64,000 bases of DNA from Botryococcus braunii (taxonomy: Eukaryota > Chlorophyta > Trebouxiophyceae). The translations under genes and the position numbers were made by a program. Of this stretch, positions 8,635 to 18,728 are shown in pieces. The stretch is taken from NCBI GenBank assembly GCA_002005505.1, contig MVGU01001159.1, positions 1 to 64,000 of the forward strand, in the 5' to 3' direction. Below the pieces are notes generated by a model, which saw nothing but the letters and a program-made list of their open reading frames with translations, was not told the DNA's origin and did no database searches. Position 1 is the first letter of the stretch; the number at the start of each line of letters is the position of its first letter.

Positions 8635-8703
8635 GAGTAACATTTTAACTACAAATTCTACAAATTCTGTTTTTGATGATGCCATTACAGCAAAAATAGC
8701 AGA

Positions 8704-8789
8704 CAGTCGTCTGGACTGGAGCTTGAGGCACCTACTTTAACGACCTGTCTGCATGTTTACAGGTGATGCCGAATGCCCATAACCTAACA
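8704..8789 (+). repeat. LTR-end fragment related to element C
   Basis: CGACCTGTCTGC...TTTACAGG followed by TGATGCCGAATGCCCATAA and CCTAACA matches the 3' end of the C LTRs (compare 29261-29321) with a few differences. It is probably a truncated solo LTR of a C-like family. Confidence 0.6.
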
Positions 8790-9017
8790 CATTGATACGG
8801 AGCCTCAGATAGGAGCTCCGTTGCATAGATGCAGTGATGTCAGAGCTAGGGGAGGCAACCAAGTAAAAGGGCCACAACTACAGTATTTAAGTGGCATAGT
8901 CAGATGTGACTGGCAGTTCTGATGTGTCTGAACTCCAGTCTGTGTATGCCTTTCATGTTGATGAGGCTTTGACTGATCCCTGCTATTGAGCTCTGATTGC
9001 CCAATGCTGCAGGTATT
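8790..9017. other. Left flank of the D nest, half of a repeat pair
   Basis: Bases 8921-9016 (GATGTGTCTGAACTCCAGTC...TGCTGCAGG) recur with about 90 percent identity at about 52190-52292, on the other side of D. Two spaced module copies and an end in CCTAACA at 52449 resemble the LTR layout of C-like elements. D may therefore have inserted into an older LTR. Bases 9013-9017 (GTATT) are the D target duplication. Confidence 0.45.
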
Positions 9018-9748
9018 TGAACAATTCTGAGCGTGGCGTTTCCTGTATGACCCGGGCACGAAGGGTGATTAGCTCGTCGGCACTCTTGTTGTGTGTAGGA
9101 GAACAAGCAGTGACCGAATGTGAATGAGGACTTGATAGGCAACAGACAAGAGATAAGCACCCGAAGTGCCTTTAATGTCCCAATCAAGTGATTACAATGC
9201 TACTTGCTTTCTCTCATCACTCCGTAATTCAAACTACTTAATCTACGTAACTACCGATAGTCTGCATTACCAGTGTTCAATGAGGAAAACATTAGCACCA
9301 ACTTAATAACATTACCTAGACCTCTTCCTAACCAATTGTCAATGAGGCTTCTGTCACTCAACGTCAGGTTACCTGTATGACCCGGGCACGAAGGGTGATT
9401 AGCTCATCGGCACTCTTGTTGTGTGTAGGAGAACAAGCAGTGACCGAATGTGAATGAGGACTTGATAGGCAACAGACAAGAGATAAGCACCCGAAGTGCC
9501 TTTAATGTCCCAATCAAGTGCCTCATCCTTGCACGCCGGCGTCATAAATCCTTTCTAGCAAACCGTGTCCAATTACCTCATTCTCCCTAATCTATGCGAA
9601 ATTGGTCTAGATTGATTCTGGCAGAATACCTAGGTTCTGCCACCTATTACTCATTCTAATGAATGTTCCCGCTGGTTAATCCGAGCTGATCTGGCCACTA
9701 TTACTCTTCTGAGGGAAAGGCACCAAATGTTCTTTCACTATTATAACA
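9018..9748 (-). repeat. Element D 3' LTR
   Basis: Starts TGAACAATTCTGAGCG and ends CACTATTATAACA. Two copies of the roughly 145-bp module lie at about 9041-9190 and 9371-9518. TGTAA (minus) is at 9192-9196 and the palindrome at 9619-9642. Confidence 0.93.
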
Positions 9749-9760
9749 CTTCCCCTTGCC
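9749..9760 (-). other. Polypurine tract of D
   Basis: The minus strand reads GGCAAGGGGAAG directly before the 3' LTR. Confidence 0.85.
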
Positions 9761-9766
9761 TTTTCC

Positions 9767-10044
9767 TCACAAAAACTTGGCCAAACCAAGAGCCTCACGA
9801 TGTCCTTGAAATATCTGCCTTGTTAAAGGCTTGGTGAAGATGTCTGCTACATTCCTGGTTGAGGGAACGTATTTCACATCAACCTGACCCAAAGCAATAG
9901 CTTCGCGCGCAAAGTGGAAGCTGATTGCAATATGCTTGGTATGCTTTGAAAACACTGGATTTTTGAGATGATTGATACATCCCTGATTATCACAGTGAAT
10001 CTTGACTGTCCACGGGGAAATGCCAATTTCCTCGAGGAAGCCCT
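9767..10044 (-). CDS. pol: Element D RNase H C-terminus
   Basis: Last piece of D pol after element H. It reads FLEEIGISPWTVKIHCDNQG, then HTKHIAISFHFAREAIALG and NVADIFTKPLTRQ, and ends at TGA 9767. GCCCT at 10040-10044 is the H target duplication. Confidence 0.88.
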
Positions 10045-10207
10045 TGTAGCGCGCGGCAGGCAGACTCCGCCAGGGTTAACCCCGTCGGATGCCAAGCGGT
10101 ACATTAGGCTAGGCGTAGCCTCTTTAGGCTTCGCGCTAGCACATACGGTGTGGCGCTCGGGCCACACTGGCACTTTCATCGGTGCAAACAATTCGGAGAA
10201 CTTTACA
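10045..10207 (+). repeat. Element H 5' LTR (163 bp)
   Basis: Pairs with 15813-15975. An open frame runs from inside this LTR into gag, but the first internal ATG in frame is at 10312. Confidence 0.93.
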
Positions 10208-10225
10208 TTTGGGGCCCCATATCGG
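10208..10225 (+). other. Putative primer-binding site of H
   Basis: TTTGGGGCCCCATATCGG follows the 5' LTR. It includes TGG and a GGGGCCCC palindrome. I cannot assign a tRNA. Confidence 0.35.
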
Positions 10226-10311
10226 TCACTTCTGCTTTGATTGGCTTGACAACATTTTTTTTAAGCATCTTCGCTTTTCGGTTTGGGGTTGCGCTCCTTT
10301 GTTTGGGTTTA

Positions 10312-11787
10312 ATGGCTCTCGTTTTGCCGCCGATCCCGACCGACTTCGTCCCTTTGGTGGGCAAACCTCCTCGATACACGCTAAGGAGGCTCCCATACCC
10401 TGGAAATACTAGACCTTATTATTCATATCTGAAAGAGTTGGATATTGAGGTGCCAGATATTCCAGAGGGTGTTGACCCGGTCGACTCGAAGGGCTTGCTT
10501 TCCAAGGTTTTTGACTTTGAGACTGCTGAGGAAGCTCTTGAGTGGGCAAGGCTCGGCATTGTTGAAGTCATCAACGATTTGAAAGAGGCTCGGGCACTTA
10601 TGACGGAGTGTGCCGATTCAGTTCGGCACCCGTCCTCTGAGGGCGACGATGGCCTAGGCCTTGCACAATGTTCCAAAGACTTAGTGGAAGCTTCCACTAT
10701 TTGGGCAAAAGTTGTGTGGAGGTATTGGCTGTGGTGCGCTGCGGCGCGCGCTTTTTATGCTCGGATCCCGAGTCATGTCCTACACGACAGAAGGGTGACC
10801 AGCATAGAGTCGTCTGTCCAAGCTCTTAACACTGATATTGGGTCTTTGGGAACCCAAGTTGGCAGCCTGGACGGCAAGATGGACGCGATTATGCGTTTGC
10901 TGCAAGGATCGGGGGGGGGGGGGGGACAAGGTGCGTCTCCCTCGCCTATGCCTTTCGTTGCTCCTAAAACGAGGCCTCCAGCGCCTATGTTTAATGGAAG
11001 CAAGGATGGGACTAAGATAACAACTTGGTTCGAGCAGTTTGCGGCATACGCGGCGTTGTTGCAGCTCACTCCTGACTCTCTTGTGGATCACGCATCCTTG
11101 TGTCTTTCTGGGAAAGCAGCTGAACAATGGGCTTTGATTAAAAAGTCTTTGGCTTTGCATGGCAAGGATGTGAAAGACTTTGATTTGTTTAAAGCTGAAT
11201 TGTTGGCCAACTTTATCGATATGTCAGTGGAAGACACCGTGCGATACCGTTTGGCGCAACTTAAACAATCTGGAACAGTGGCTCAATACTATACTGCCTT
11301 TAGGGCAATAACAGTTGAGGCAGTCACATATCCAGTAACTGGGCCTGAAGCTTGTGCAGCTTTTCGGGCTGGCCTAAAACCCGCTCTACTTGAACTCATT
11401 ATGAAGGATGCCTCGGTAAGGCGTGAGATGAGCAATGTGGAGGCGGTGGTGAAAGCTGCCAAAGAGGCTGAATCTTTGTTGGCTATGCTTTCAGGTGTCT
11501 CCAAGGGAAAGGAGAAGGTCTATGGGGACCGCGAGGAGGGAGAAGTACCTCGGGACCGTGGGACCAAGCGTCCCGCCCATAACCATCCCAAGGGAGCCAC
11601 ACGCCACTTGGGCAAACTTCAGAAGAAGTACGGCCTAAGCCAGGACAGGCGGGAGGCGGCTGGGAAGCTGGCCTCTGGCGTCTGTTTCGAATGCAACAAG
11701 CCCGGCCATTTTGCATTCGAATGCCCTCTCAAGAAGGGGTCTTCTGGCAAGAAGACAAGCCCCGGCGCGGGACCTTCTAATGCTTGA
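10312..11787 (+). CDS. gag: Element H Gag
   Basis: 491 codons from the ATG at 10312 (MALVLPPIPTDF). The N-terminal part is unrecognised. A poly-G run (about 10911-10925) encodes a Gly stretch in the linker. A retrotransposon Gag capsid domain follows (TTWFEQFAAYAALLQLTPD, QWALIKKSL, DTVRYRLAQLKQSGTVAQYY), then a CCHC zinc knuckle (CFECNKPGHFAFEC) and a basic end. It stops at TGA 11785-11787, and the pol frame is the same frame without a shift. Gag-Pol could therefore be made by read-through, or the stop could be a CGA-to-TGA mutation. Confidence 0.92.
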   Translation: MALVLPPIPTDFVPLVGKPPRYTLRRLPYPGNTRPYYSYLKELDIEVPDIPEGVDPVDSKGLLSKVFDFETAEEALEWARLGIVEVINDLKEARALMTECADSVRHPSSEGDDGLGLAQCSKDLVEASTIWAKVVWRYWLWCAAARAFYARIPSHVLHDRRVTSIESSVQALNTDIGSLGTQVGSLDGKMDAIMRLLQGSGGGGGQGASPSPMPFVAPKTRPPAPMFNGSKDGTKITTWFEQFAAYAALLQLTPDSLVDHASLCLSGKAAEQWALIKKSLALHGKDVKDFDLFKAELLANFIDMSVEDTVRYRLAQLKQSGTVAQYYTAFRAITVEAVTYPVTGPEACAAFRAGLKPALLELIMKDASVRREMSNVEAVVKAAKEAESLLAMLSGVSKGKEKVYGDREEGEVPRDRGTKRPAHNHPKGATRHLGKLQKKYGLSQDRREAAGKLASGVCFECNKPGHFAFECPLKKGSSGKKTSPGAGPSNA

Positions 11788-14700
11788 AGGTGTGGGCCTT
11801 CGCTTGGCGATGTAGGCCCTGCATGTTTGACGTCTATTCATGCATTTGCTTGTCAAGAAGCCGTGTCACAGCTTGTGATGGTATTTCCTGCCGAGGTGCA
11901 GGGGAGCAAGGCCACGGCGATGCTGGACTCTGGAGCTTCTTGCAATGTGGTCAGTGCAGACTTTGCTAAAGCCCTTCACTTGGAGATTGTGCCGCCGAAG
12001 GGGGATTCTTTAAGCATTAAGTTGGCTGACGGGAGAACTGTAAACCACATCGGATGTGCTGTCTTAGACATTGTCATCCAGGGGGTACAGTTTGCTAAGG
12101 TGTCGTGTCTTGTGCTAGACTTTGCCATGGATTGGAATGTGCTGTTGGGGACTCCCTGGTTAAAGACATTCCGTGCAAATCTCATGTTTGAAGAGGACAC
12201 CGTTAGGGGGTATACAAGAAAGAACAAGCCGTTCGTTTTGCTTTGCCCGCCTAAGGAGGAGAGGCCTTTGAAGGGTTCAGAAGTGGAGGATGTGCCTAGA
12301 TTGGTTTTGTCTGCAGTGCAGGCTAGAAGGTTAAGCAGAAAGGGCTGTCAGTCCTTTCTGGCAATTGTAACCGATCTATCTACCGATCCGAATGTCTCCA
12401 TTCCTTCTCCTAACTCTCCTGTTGTTGACATACTCAGTGAATTCCAAGATGTTTTCCCTGAAGATGTCCCGCACCTTCCGCCTGAGAGGCAAGGGGTTAG
12501 ACACACTATACCCTTGAGCGATCCACATGCTCGTCCACCGTCTCGTCCGTTGTACCGGCTTTCACGCTTAGAGTATGATGAGGCGTTACGCCAGACAAAG
12601 CTATTGTTGGACAAAGGGTATATACAGCCGTCTACATCACCCTATGGTGCGCCCATTCTTTTTGTGCAAAAGAAGGATGGAAGCCTCCGGATGGTCATTG
12701 ATTACCGAGCTTTGAATCGACAGACGGTCAAGAACAGGTATCCGATGCCTCGTATCGATGATACTCTTGATCAACTGCAGGGTTCTACAGTGTTCTCTAG
12801 TCTTGACCTCACGTCTGGCTATCACCAGATCCGGATCACAGATGAGGATATGCCAAAGACAGCTTTCAGAACACCCGCGGGGTTGTTCGAGTGGCGGGTT
12901 TTGCCATTTGGGCTGACTAATGCCCCGGCCACGTTTCAAACTGCCATGAATGCTATCTTTGCTCCTTACCTGCACAAGTTTGTGCTCGTGTACCTTGATG
13001 ACATCCTCATCTACAGCAAGTCCATTGAAGAGCATAGGGAGCATCTCCGCAAAGTCCTTGAACTGTTGCGGCAGCATAAGTTGTATGCTAACCTAAAGAA
13101 GTGCTCTTTCGCCAAGGATGAGCTGGAGTACTTGGGCCATTTAGTCTCAGCAGATGGGATTAAAGTGGACCCACGCAAGGTGGCTTCAGTTGCTAATTGG
13201 AGCACACCGAAGAATGTTGGCGAGTTGCGGTCTTTCCTGGGGCTGGCAACTTACTTTCGCAAGTTTGTTCGCAATTTTGCAGCACTTGCATCGCCACTGT
13301 ACAGACTCCTACGCCAAGGTGTGACCTGGGTATGGAGTGCTGGGTGTGTTCGGGCGTTTACCGAGATTAAACATGCCTTGACACATGCACCTTGCTTAGC
13401 GTATCCTGACTTCTCAAAGCCGTTTGAGGTCCATTGCGATGCGTCTTTGGCAGGGTTGGGGGCCGTGTTGTACCAGGAGGGTCGCCCAGTTGCCTACGAG
13501 AGTCGTCGCTTGACTCCCGCTGAGGTTAACTATCCTACTGGGGAGCAAGAACTTCTAGCTGTGGTGCATGCATTGACAGTCTGGAGGTGCTACCTAGAGG
13601 GGGCCCCTGAGTTTCGTGTAGTCACGGACCACAAGGCTATCACTTATTTGGACACTTTGCCTACTTTAAGTAGACGGCAAACCAGGTGGGCAGAGTTCCT
13701 TTCAAGGTTCAATTTTCGCATGGACTATGCCCCCGGAACGTCCAATGTGGTGGCTGACGCTCTGAGTCGGCATCCGTCCGACTATGAGGCTCCTTGTCCA
13801 ATCATCAATGGCGTGGTGATTGGTGGGTGTTCGCACCCGGCGCACCGTTGTCTGCCAACGCTCTCTCTTTGTGCCTTGGTTGGCACTATCCGCTCTGCGG
13901 GGGAGGGGAGTGCTGCGGCCGGGGTTGCTCTGTCTTGGAAGGACAAATTTGTCCAGGGTTATACTCAAGACCCATGGTTCCAAGATAAGCAGAATGTTGA
14001 AGGTCTGCTAGACTTTGACGGCTTCCTTCTGAGGGAGGGGAAGGCCGTGGTTCCGGATGCTTTCGGGCTGCGAGCTCACATCCTCAAGGAACTGCATGAT
14101 AGCCCGTATGCTGGCCATCAAGGAGTGAAGAAAACCTTGGCCCTGGTAAGGCGCCATTATTGCTGGCCTACCATGCTTGCTGACATCGAACCTTACGTGC
14201 TAACGTGCCACTTGTGTCAGAAGAACAAGGCTCGGAACACTTTGCCTGCGGGGTTGCTGCAACCTTTACAGTTGCCGCTGAATCCTTGGCACACGGTGAC
14301 TATGGATTTCATTACCCAATTGCCTAGGACAGGCAAGGGTCATGATGCCATTTTCGTCGTAGTGGATAAGCTGACCAAGATGGTGCATCTTATGCCCACA
14401 ACCACCAAGGCTACGGCTGAGCAGACGGCTAAGCTGTACGTTGACAATGTGTGGAAGTTGCATGGTGTTCCCCAAGTGGTGGTGTCCGATAGAGATAAGC
14501 TCTTCACCAGCCACTTTGCTAGAGCTTTGTGTCAATCCATTGGGACTCGACAAGCCATGTCAACAGCCTACCATCCGCAGACGGATGGGCAGACTGAGCG
14601 AGTGAATCGAGTGCTCGAGGACATGCTACGCATGTATGTGGCCAAGTCCCAGGATGATTGGGATGAGAAGTTGGTCTGTGCAGAATTCGCGATCAATAAT

Positions 14701-14901
14701 TGCGATCACGAGTCCACGGGGTCCTCGCCGTTCTTGCTGAACTACGGGTTTCACCCCCACCTGCCAGTCGCGATTCTCCCCAATAGACGGGTACCTGGTG
14801 CGTCTGACTTTGTTCAGGGCATGCAACGCCTCATCAATGAGGCCAGGATGACCCATCGGGTGGCCACTGCGAGACAAGCGCAGTATGCCAACACCAAATG
14901 A
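11788..14901 (+). CDS. pol: Element H protease, reverse transcriptase, RNase H, integrase
   Basis: In frame with gag after the TGA; the first in-frame ATG is at 11878. The protease has AMLDSGASCNVV. RT has MVIDYRALN, SLDLTSGYHQ, LPFGLTNAPATFQ and the catalytic VYLDDILIYSK. RNase H has HCDASLAGLGAVLY, ELLAVVHAL and TDHKAITYL. Integrase has an HHCC finger (HDSPYAGHQG...CHLCQKNK) and the DDE core (MDFITQLP, VSDRDKLF, TAYHPQTDGQTERVNR). Order PR-RT-RH-IN is gypsy type. TGA at 14899-14901 interrupts the frame where related elements continue with a basic residue; the downstream frame is unchanged. Confidence 0.94.
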   Translation, partial: RCGPSLGDVGPACLTSIHAFACQEAVSQLVMVFPAEVQGSKATAMLDSGASCNVVSADFAKALHLEIVPPKGDSLSIKLADGRTVNHIGCAVLDIVIQGVQFAKVSCLVLDFAMDWNVLLGTPWLKTFRANLMFEEDTVRGYTRKNKPFVLLCPPKEERPLKGSEVEDVPRLVLSAVQARRLSRKGCQSFLAIVTDLSTDPNVSIPSPNSPVVDILSEFQDVFPEDVPHLPPERQGVRHTIPLSDPHARPPSRPLYRLSRLEYDEALRQTKLLLDKGYIQPSTSPYGAPILFVQKKDGSLRMVIDYRALNRQTVKNRYPMPRIDDTLDQLQGSTVFSSLDLTSGYHQIRITDEDMPKTAFRTPAGLFEWRVLPFGLTNAPATFQTAMNAIFAPYLHKFVLVYLDDILIYSKSIEEHREHLRKVLELLRQHKLYANLKKCSFAKDELEYLGHLVSADGIKVDPRKVASVANWSTPKNVGELRSFLGLATYFRKFVRNFAALASPLYRLLRQGVTWVWSAGCVRAFTEIKHALTHAPCLAYPDFSKPFEVHCDASLAGLGAVLYQEGRPVAYESRRLTPAEVNYPTGEQELLAVVHALTVWRCYLEGAPEFRVVTDHKAITYLDTLPTLSRRQTRWAEFLSRFNFRMDYAPGTSNVVADALSRHPSDYEAPCPIINGVVIGGCSHPAHRCLPTLSLCALVGTIRSAGEGSAAAGVALSWKDKFVQGYTQDPWFQDKQNVEGLLDFDGFLLREGKAVVPDAFGLRAHILKELHDSPYAGHQGVKKTLALVRRHYCWPTMLADIEPYVLTCHLCQKNKARNTLPAGLLQPLQLPLNPWHTVTMDFITQLPRTGKGHDAIFVVVDKLTKMVHLMPTTTKATAEQTAKLYVDNVWKLHGVPQVVVSDRDKLFTSHFARALCQSIGTRQAMSTAYHPQTDGQTERVNRVLEDMLRMYVAKSQDDWDEKLVCAEFAINNCDHESTGSSPFLLNYGFHPHLPVAILPNRRVPGASDFVQGMQRLINEARMTHRVATARQAQYANTK

Positions 14902-15383
14902 AGGGACGTTCAATTTGGTGTGGGGGACTGGGTCCTCCTCTCCTCAAAGAACCTCCGTTTCAAGGTGGGCACGCCCAAGCTCCTCCCGCGTTGGGTAGGG
15001 CCGTTCCAAGTCGTGAAACGTGTGGGTACCCAAGCTTATGAGCTTGACCTCCCGGCACGATGGAGGATTCATGATGTCTTTCATGTCTCCAACCTGGAAC
15101 GGTACCGGCGGGATGGTTCGATGCAACCCCCACCACCTGCAGAGGTGCTGGAGGGGGAAGATGAGTACGAGGTGGAAGCCTTAATGGACCACCGTCGTGT
15201 CAATTCACGTGGCCGTCCCAAGTATGAGTACCTTGTCCGCTGGAAGGGTTACTCGTCAGAGCAGACACCTGGGAAGAGGAACGGAATTTGACAAATGCTC
15301 CCAATGTTGTAAAGGGATACTGGGACGCAGTCAACGCACGGGCACCACGAGGCGGGGCACGCCGTCGTGGGCAGGTTGACTAG
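14902..15383 (+). pseudogene. pol: Element H integrase C-terminus and chromodomain, frameshifted
   Basis: Continuation after the TGA. It has the integrase C-terminal GPF/Y-like region (VGDWVLLSSKNLRFKVG, PRWVGPFQVVKRVG, IHDVFHVSNLERY), then a chromodomain (YEVEALMDHRRV...YEYLVRWKGYSSEQ). One base is missing near 15262-15270. In the other frame the chromodomain resumes with TWEEERNLTNAP and ends at TAG 15381-15383. Chromodomains bind methylated H3 and direct chromovirus integration to heterochromatin (family knowledge). Confidence 0.85.
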
Positions 15384-15812
15384 GGGAAACACAGCAGCAC
15401 GAGCCTGTCAAGCTGCGTCACCGGGGGGTCGTGGTTTACCCATACGTTCGCGTGATCACAGAACGTCCCCTGACTCGGTGGCTAAGTGTCGTCCAGCCCC
15501 GGCCCCTAATATCCGCCCTGAAGCTAGCAACTTCACTGCTTCTTCATGGGAACCTGTACACGTGGAGTGTACATTTGTTCACGCCGACGACTGCCCTTTG
15601 GGCCCCGTCACTGCGGGATTCTGGTCTAGGCGTACCATAGAGATACCTCAGGCAAGTGTACACCCAGGCTGCGGTCTGGTGTCTGGAGGAGACTCGCCGG
15701 CTCAAAGTGTGATGTATAGAAGTGTGGCAGTGACCTTCTATACGCCTCTGCCTGTGACTGCGGCTTGCTTTGGCAGGCCTCCCGGGAGCTCGGTCACCTA
15801 GGAGGGGGAGAA
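15384..15812 (+). other. Element H 3' untranslated region
   Basis: No coding signal seen between the chromodomain end and the polypurine tract, although a chance open frame covers part of it. Confidence 0.6.
15801..15812 (+). other. Polypurine tract of H
   Basis: GGAGGGGGAGAA directly before the 3' LTR. Confidence 0.85.
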
Positions 15813-15975
15813 TGTAGCGCGCGGCAGGCAGACTCCGCCAGGGTTAGCCCCGTCGGATGCCAAGCGGTACATTAGGCTAGGCGTAGCCTCTTTAGGCTTC
15901 GCGCTAGCACATACGGTGTGGCGCTCGGGCCACACTGGCACTTTCATCGGTGCAAACAATTCGGATAACTTTACA
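15813..15975 (+). repeat. Element H 3' LTR (163 bp)
   Basis: Preceded by the purine tract GGAGGGGGAGAA. Differs from the left LTR at two visible sites (GGTTAGCC versus GGTTAACC; GGATAAC versus GGAGAAC). Confidence 0.93.
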
Positions 15976-16805
15976 GCCCTTCACCCAATTAGCCTCCTTG
16001 ACAGCTGCACTTGCTGCCATGAACTCAGCTTCTACAGTGGAGGTGGCCACTGCAGACTGCTTCTTGCTGCCCCAAACTACAGCCCCTCCAAACACGCGGA
16101 TGACATAACCTGTAGTGGAGAAGCGATGATCTTGATCACCACCATAATCAGCATCTACAAAACCTTCTAACTCTGTATCCTTCCCTCCAAGAATCAGAGC
16201 CAGCTCTCTCGTTCCCTTAAGATATTTCAGCACCCTGATGGCTTCATTCCAGTGTGCTGTGGTAGGATTAATCCTATAACGAGAGAGTACCCCAACAGCT
16301 TGAGCTATATCAGGCCTGGTGGTATTGGCAATATACAATAGGGACCCAACCAGCTCACAATATCGGTTACCTGGAGGCAAAATGCTCCCAGCACCAATAC
16401 TGTCACTGTTGTCTTTAGACATAGGCCTCTGGGTGGCTACAAAATCTTTAGTCATTGGAGTGTCAGGCCCCAAAGACTCCAGATCCAGCCCAAATTTCTC
16501 TACTAGTGCATCAATCTTAGGGATACAGCTCAATGAAATGAGGCCTTTATCCCTGTCTCTCATCACTTGGCAGCCCAAGAAATCCTTCACCTCTCCCAAA
16601 TCATGAATGGTGAATTCTTGCTTGAGCAGCCCCTTCACTCTCTCAATCTCTCCCATGCCCTTGGAAACTATCAGCAGATCATCAACATATATTAACACAA
16701 AGGACTTCCCTCCATCTACTGAACATTCACATAGACACCAGCATCACTTTTACACACCTCATATCCCATGGTATGCAGCTTCTCATTCAGGGTCTTATGC
16801 CATGC
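15976..16805 (-). pseudogene. pol: Element D RT catalytic part and RNase H N part, frameshifted
   Basis: Middle piece of D pol between the F and H insertions. It starts with AWHKTLNEKLHTMGYEVCKS. A 1-nt deletion relative to A (AACATTTCAC versus AACATTCAC near 16724-16729) shifts the frame before LIYVDDLLIVSK. After that it is open through the RT thumb (KDFLGCQVMRDRDKGL) and RNase H (FVDADYGGDQDHRFSTTGYV, STVEAEFMAAS) to the H insertion at 15976. Confidence 0.9.
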
Positions 16806-17283
16806 TGTAATAACTCAGCGGAATTTATAAGGAAGTAAGGCAGGAGGGGAGCAAGGAACGAGGCGCGACACGAGGTCCGTCACTTGGGGCAAGCAAGCGT
16901 TTACAAGAACCACCCCACCACACAGCTTACCCTTGTGGTTTCTCCAGTTCTGTCCTCTCGTGTTAATCTACTCGGCACGCGGGTTCCTAGCCAGGGGGCG
17001 CCTATGATTCGGACTCGGCCCATGTACGAGTTATGTCTCTCTATCCTTCGTGAGAGCCCCAGATCGTCCACTCGCTGGCGTGCTAACGGTGACAACTATT
17101 GTCATCAAACACACGCAATGACGGAGTGCCAACTATGCATGGCGTAAGCAACCATCACCGACGGAAGGTGCTACTCTCGTTCGAGCGGCTAACCACGTGG
17201 CTCCCACGGGCGTGCAGTATGGCGCCAAAGGGCGTCTCCCAAAAATGTCCCAAAATGCTCGGAAATCCTCGCATTCCGTTACA
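16806..17283 (-). repeat. Element F 3' LTR (478 bp)
   Basis: Pairs with 46124-46601. On the minus strand it starts TGTAACGG. Confidence 0.93.
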
Positions 17284-17580
17284 TTATCCCCCCCTTAATC
17301 CTTTGCATGTCCTCATGCAAACCCACTCGAGGATTTTCACTGAGAAGAACAACCAGAGAAACCGGTAAACTGGACGGCCCAAACCTCCAACTGCCGTCTG
17401 ACCCCTGCCGAATTGGTGGTTCATGGGGTCCCCACTTCCAATGTATAATATCTCCAAGTAAACACTTCCTTGCCATTTATTTATTTTTTATGGCTTTTCT
17501 AGTACACTAGGTAGACTTGCGTCTAATCTTATTCGAAGAACAAACATGAAGAAATAAACGTTCAAACATGAAAAACAAGT
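17284..17580 (-). other. Element F polypurine tract and distal 3' UTR
   Basis: The minus strand reads AAGGGGGGGATAA against the 3' LTR (17284-17296). The remainder shows no coding signal. Bases 17576-17580 (CAAGT) are the E target duplication. Confidence 0.7.
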
Positions 17581-17931
17581 TGTGATCTGCAAAGATCCAA
17601 AGGTGTTATATTAATCATAAATGATGACTATACTCACAAGTATATCATCCATGTACTTAATCAGTTTGACCAAGACATACATAGTCGACAGCGTCAAACT
17701 GATGAACAATTCACGTATAGCAATTGCTTCCACAGAAGTTACTCACAACAAGTGAGAGAGAAAGAAAGCAATTCACTTGAGTCCATTCAGGAGTCGGCTT
17801 AACAAGCCAAAGAGATCGAATGACTTACAAACTACTGTCGGACGAACACACACAGTAACTAGTCTTACCTGCAAAGATCCAAAGGTGTTATATTAATCAT
17901 AAATGATGACTATACTCACAAGTATATCATC

Positions 17932-18016
17932 CTGTGAACACACTAACACCTTTAGTTCATTGCATATGATGAACCTTATCTATAAGCAGCCCTCAGCCGT
18001 CACATAGCTGACTTAC
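17932..18016 (-). other. 85-nt GT-AG intron in E LTR (intron 2)
   Basis: The minus strand begins GTAAGTCAGC and ends GTGTTCACAG. Removing it joins ACATG to GATGAT, exactly as in the intronless copy at 17640-17660. The counterpart in the other LTR is 23976-24060. Confidence 0.85.
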
Positions 18017-18078
18017 CATGTACTTAATCAGTTTGACCAAGACATACATAGTCGACAGCGTCAAACTGATGAACAATT

Positions 18079-18170
18079 CTGCAACATTCACATACCCATA
18101 TTAGTCTCTGATCATCAAAACGGCACTTATGGCCGTGATCAAAAACATGACCGGCAGAGCCCCGACTTAC
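18079..18170 (-). other. 92-nt GT-AG intron in E LTR (intron 1)
   Basis: The minus strand begins GTAAGTCGGGG and ends GAATGTTGCAG. Removing it joins the flanking segments exactly as in the intronless copy (TACGTG to AATTGTTC). The counterpart in the other LTR is 24123-24214. Confidence 0.85.
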
Positions 18171-18621
18171 CACGTATAGCAATTGCTTCCACAGAAGTTA
18201 CTCACAACAAGTGAGAGAGAAAGAAAGCAATTCACATGAGTCCATTCAGGAGTCGGCTTAACAAGCCAAAGAGATCGAATGACTGCCTGGTGGTCCGGGT
18301 TCTCTGGCTATCTGTACTCAGATCAGCGCGTGGGAAACGCGCTGTCCAGCACTGCTACTGGCCTTTTTCACGAACATTAGGACATGCTCAGGGTTCCTAT
18401 CCACAGAATTTGGACCCTTATCCTACAGTAACACATTTATTAACTCTAGATGCATGTCTTCCAGCCACTAAAGGCTGGAAGGTATTTACAGCCATAGAAT
18501 AAATATCTCTCAATGCATTAATACTCATAGATTGATCGTTCATAGCCATTGTCAAGATGTCTTTACCTTGAGTTAACTGCTTGGTTAACTTACAGCTAAT
18601 TATTACATGTGATTGTACCTT

Positions 18622-18690
18622 CACACACGCACGCACGCACGCACGTGCGCACGCACGCACGCACGTGCGCACGCACGCACGCACGCACGT
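18622..18690. repeat. (ACGC)n microsatellite in E 3' LTR
   Basis: ACGC units interspersed with GTGC. The length differs from the other LTR (about 24664-24717), a rapidly changing site between otherwise near-identical LTRs. Confidence 0.9.
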
Positions 18691-18728
18691 TAATTAACAT
18701 GACATAATGAAGTACAAAACCCAACAAT

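Larger units (their letters stand above)
10045..15975 (+). mobile_element. Element H: Ty3/gypsy chromovirus with 163-bp LTRs
   Basis: LTRs 10045-10207 and 15813-15975 (TGTAGCGCGCGG...TTTACA) are flanked by the duplication GCCCT (10040-10044 and 15976-15980). Plus-strand order is gag, PR, RT, RNase H, integrase, chromodomain, which defines a chromovirus. The frame is interrupted by TGA at 11785 (gag-pol junction), TGA at 14899 and a 1-nt frameshift near 15265. The LTRs differ at about two of 163 positions. It sits in the RNase H region of D. Confidence 0.95.
17581..18726 (-). repeat. Element E 3' LTR (1146 bp)
   Basis: Contains three segments, called a, b and c, present twice. They are contiguous at 17587-17825. 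In 17868-18284 the same segments are separated by two GT-AG introns. An (ACGC)n tract lies at about 18622-18690. TGTAA (minus) is at 17825-17829, directly before the contiguous copy in element orientation. Confidence 0.93.

Noticed and set aside
11827..11877. Non-ATG start of H pol at 11827
   Set aside because: The frame is simply the continuation of gag after TGA; there is no reason to place a start there.
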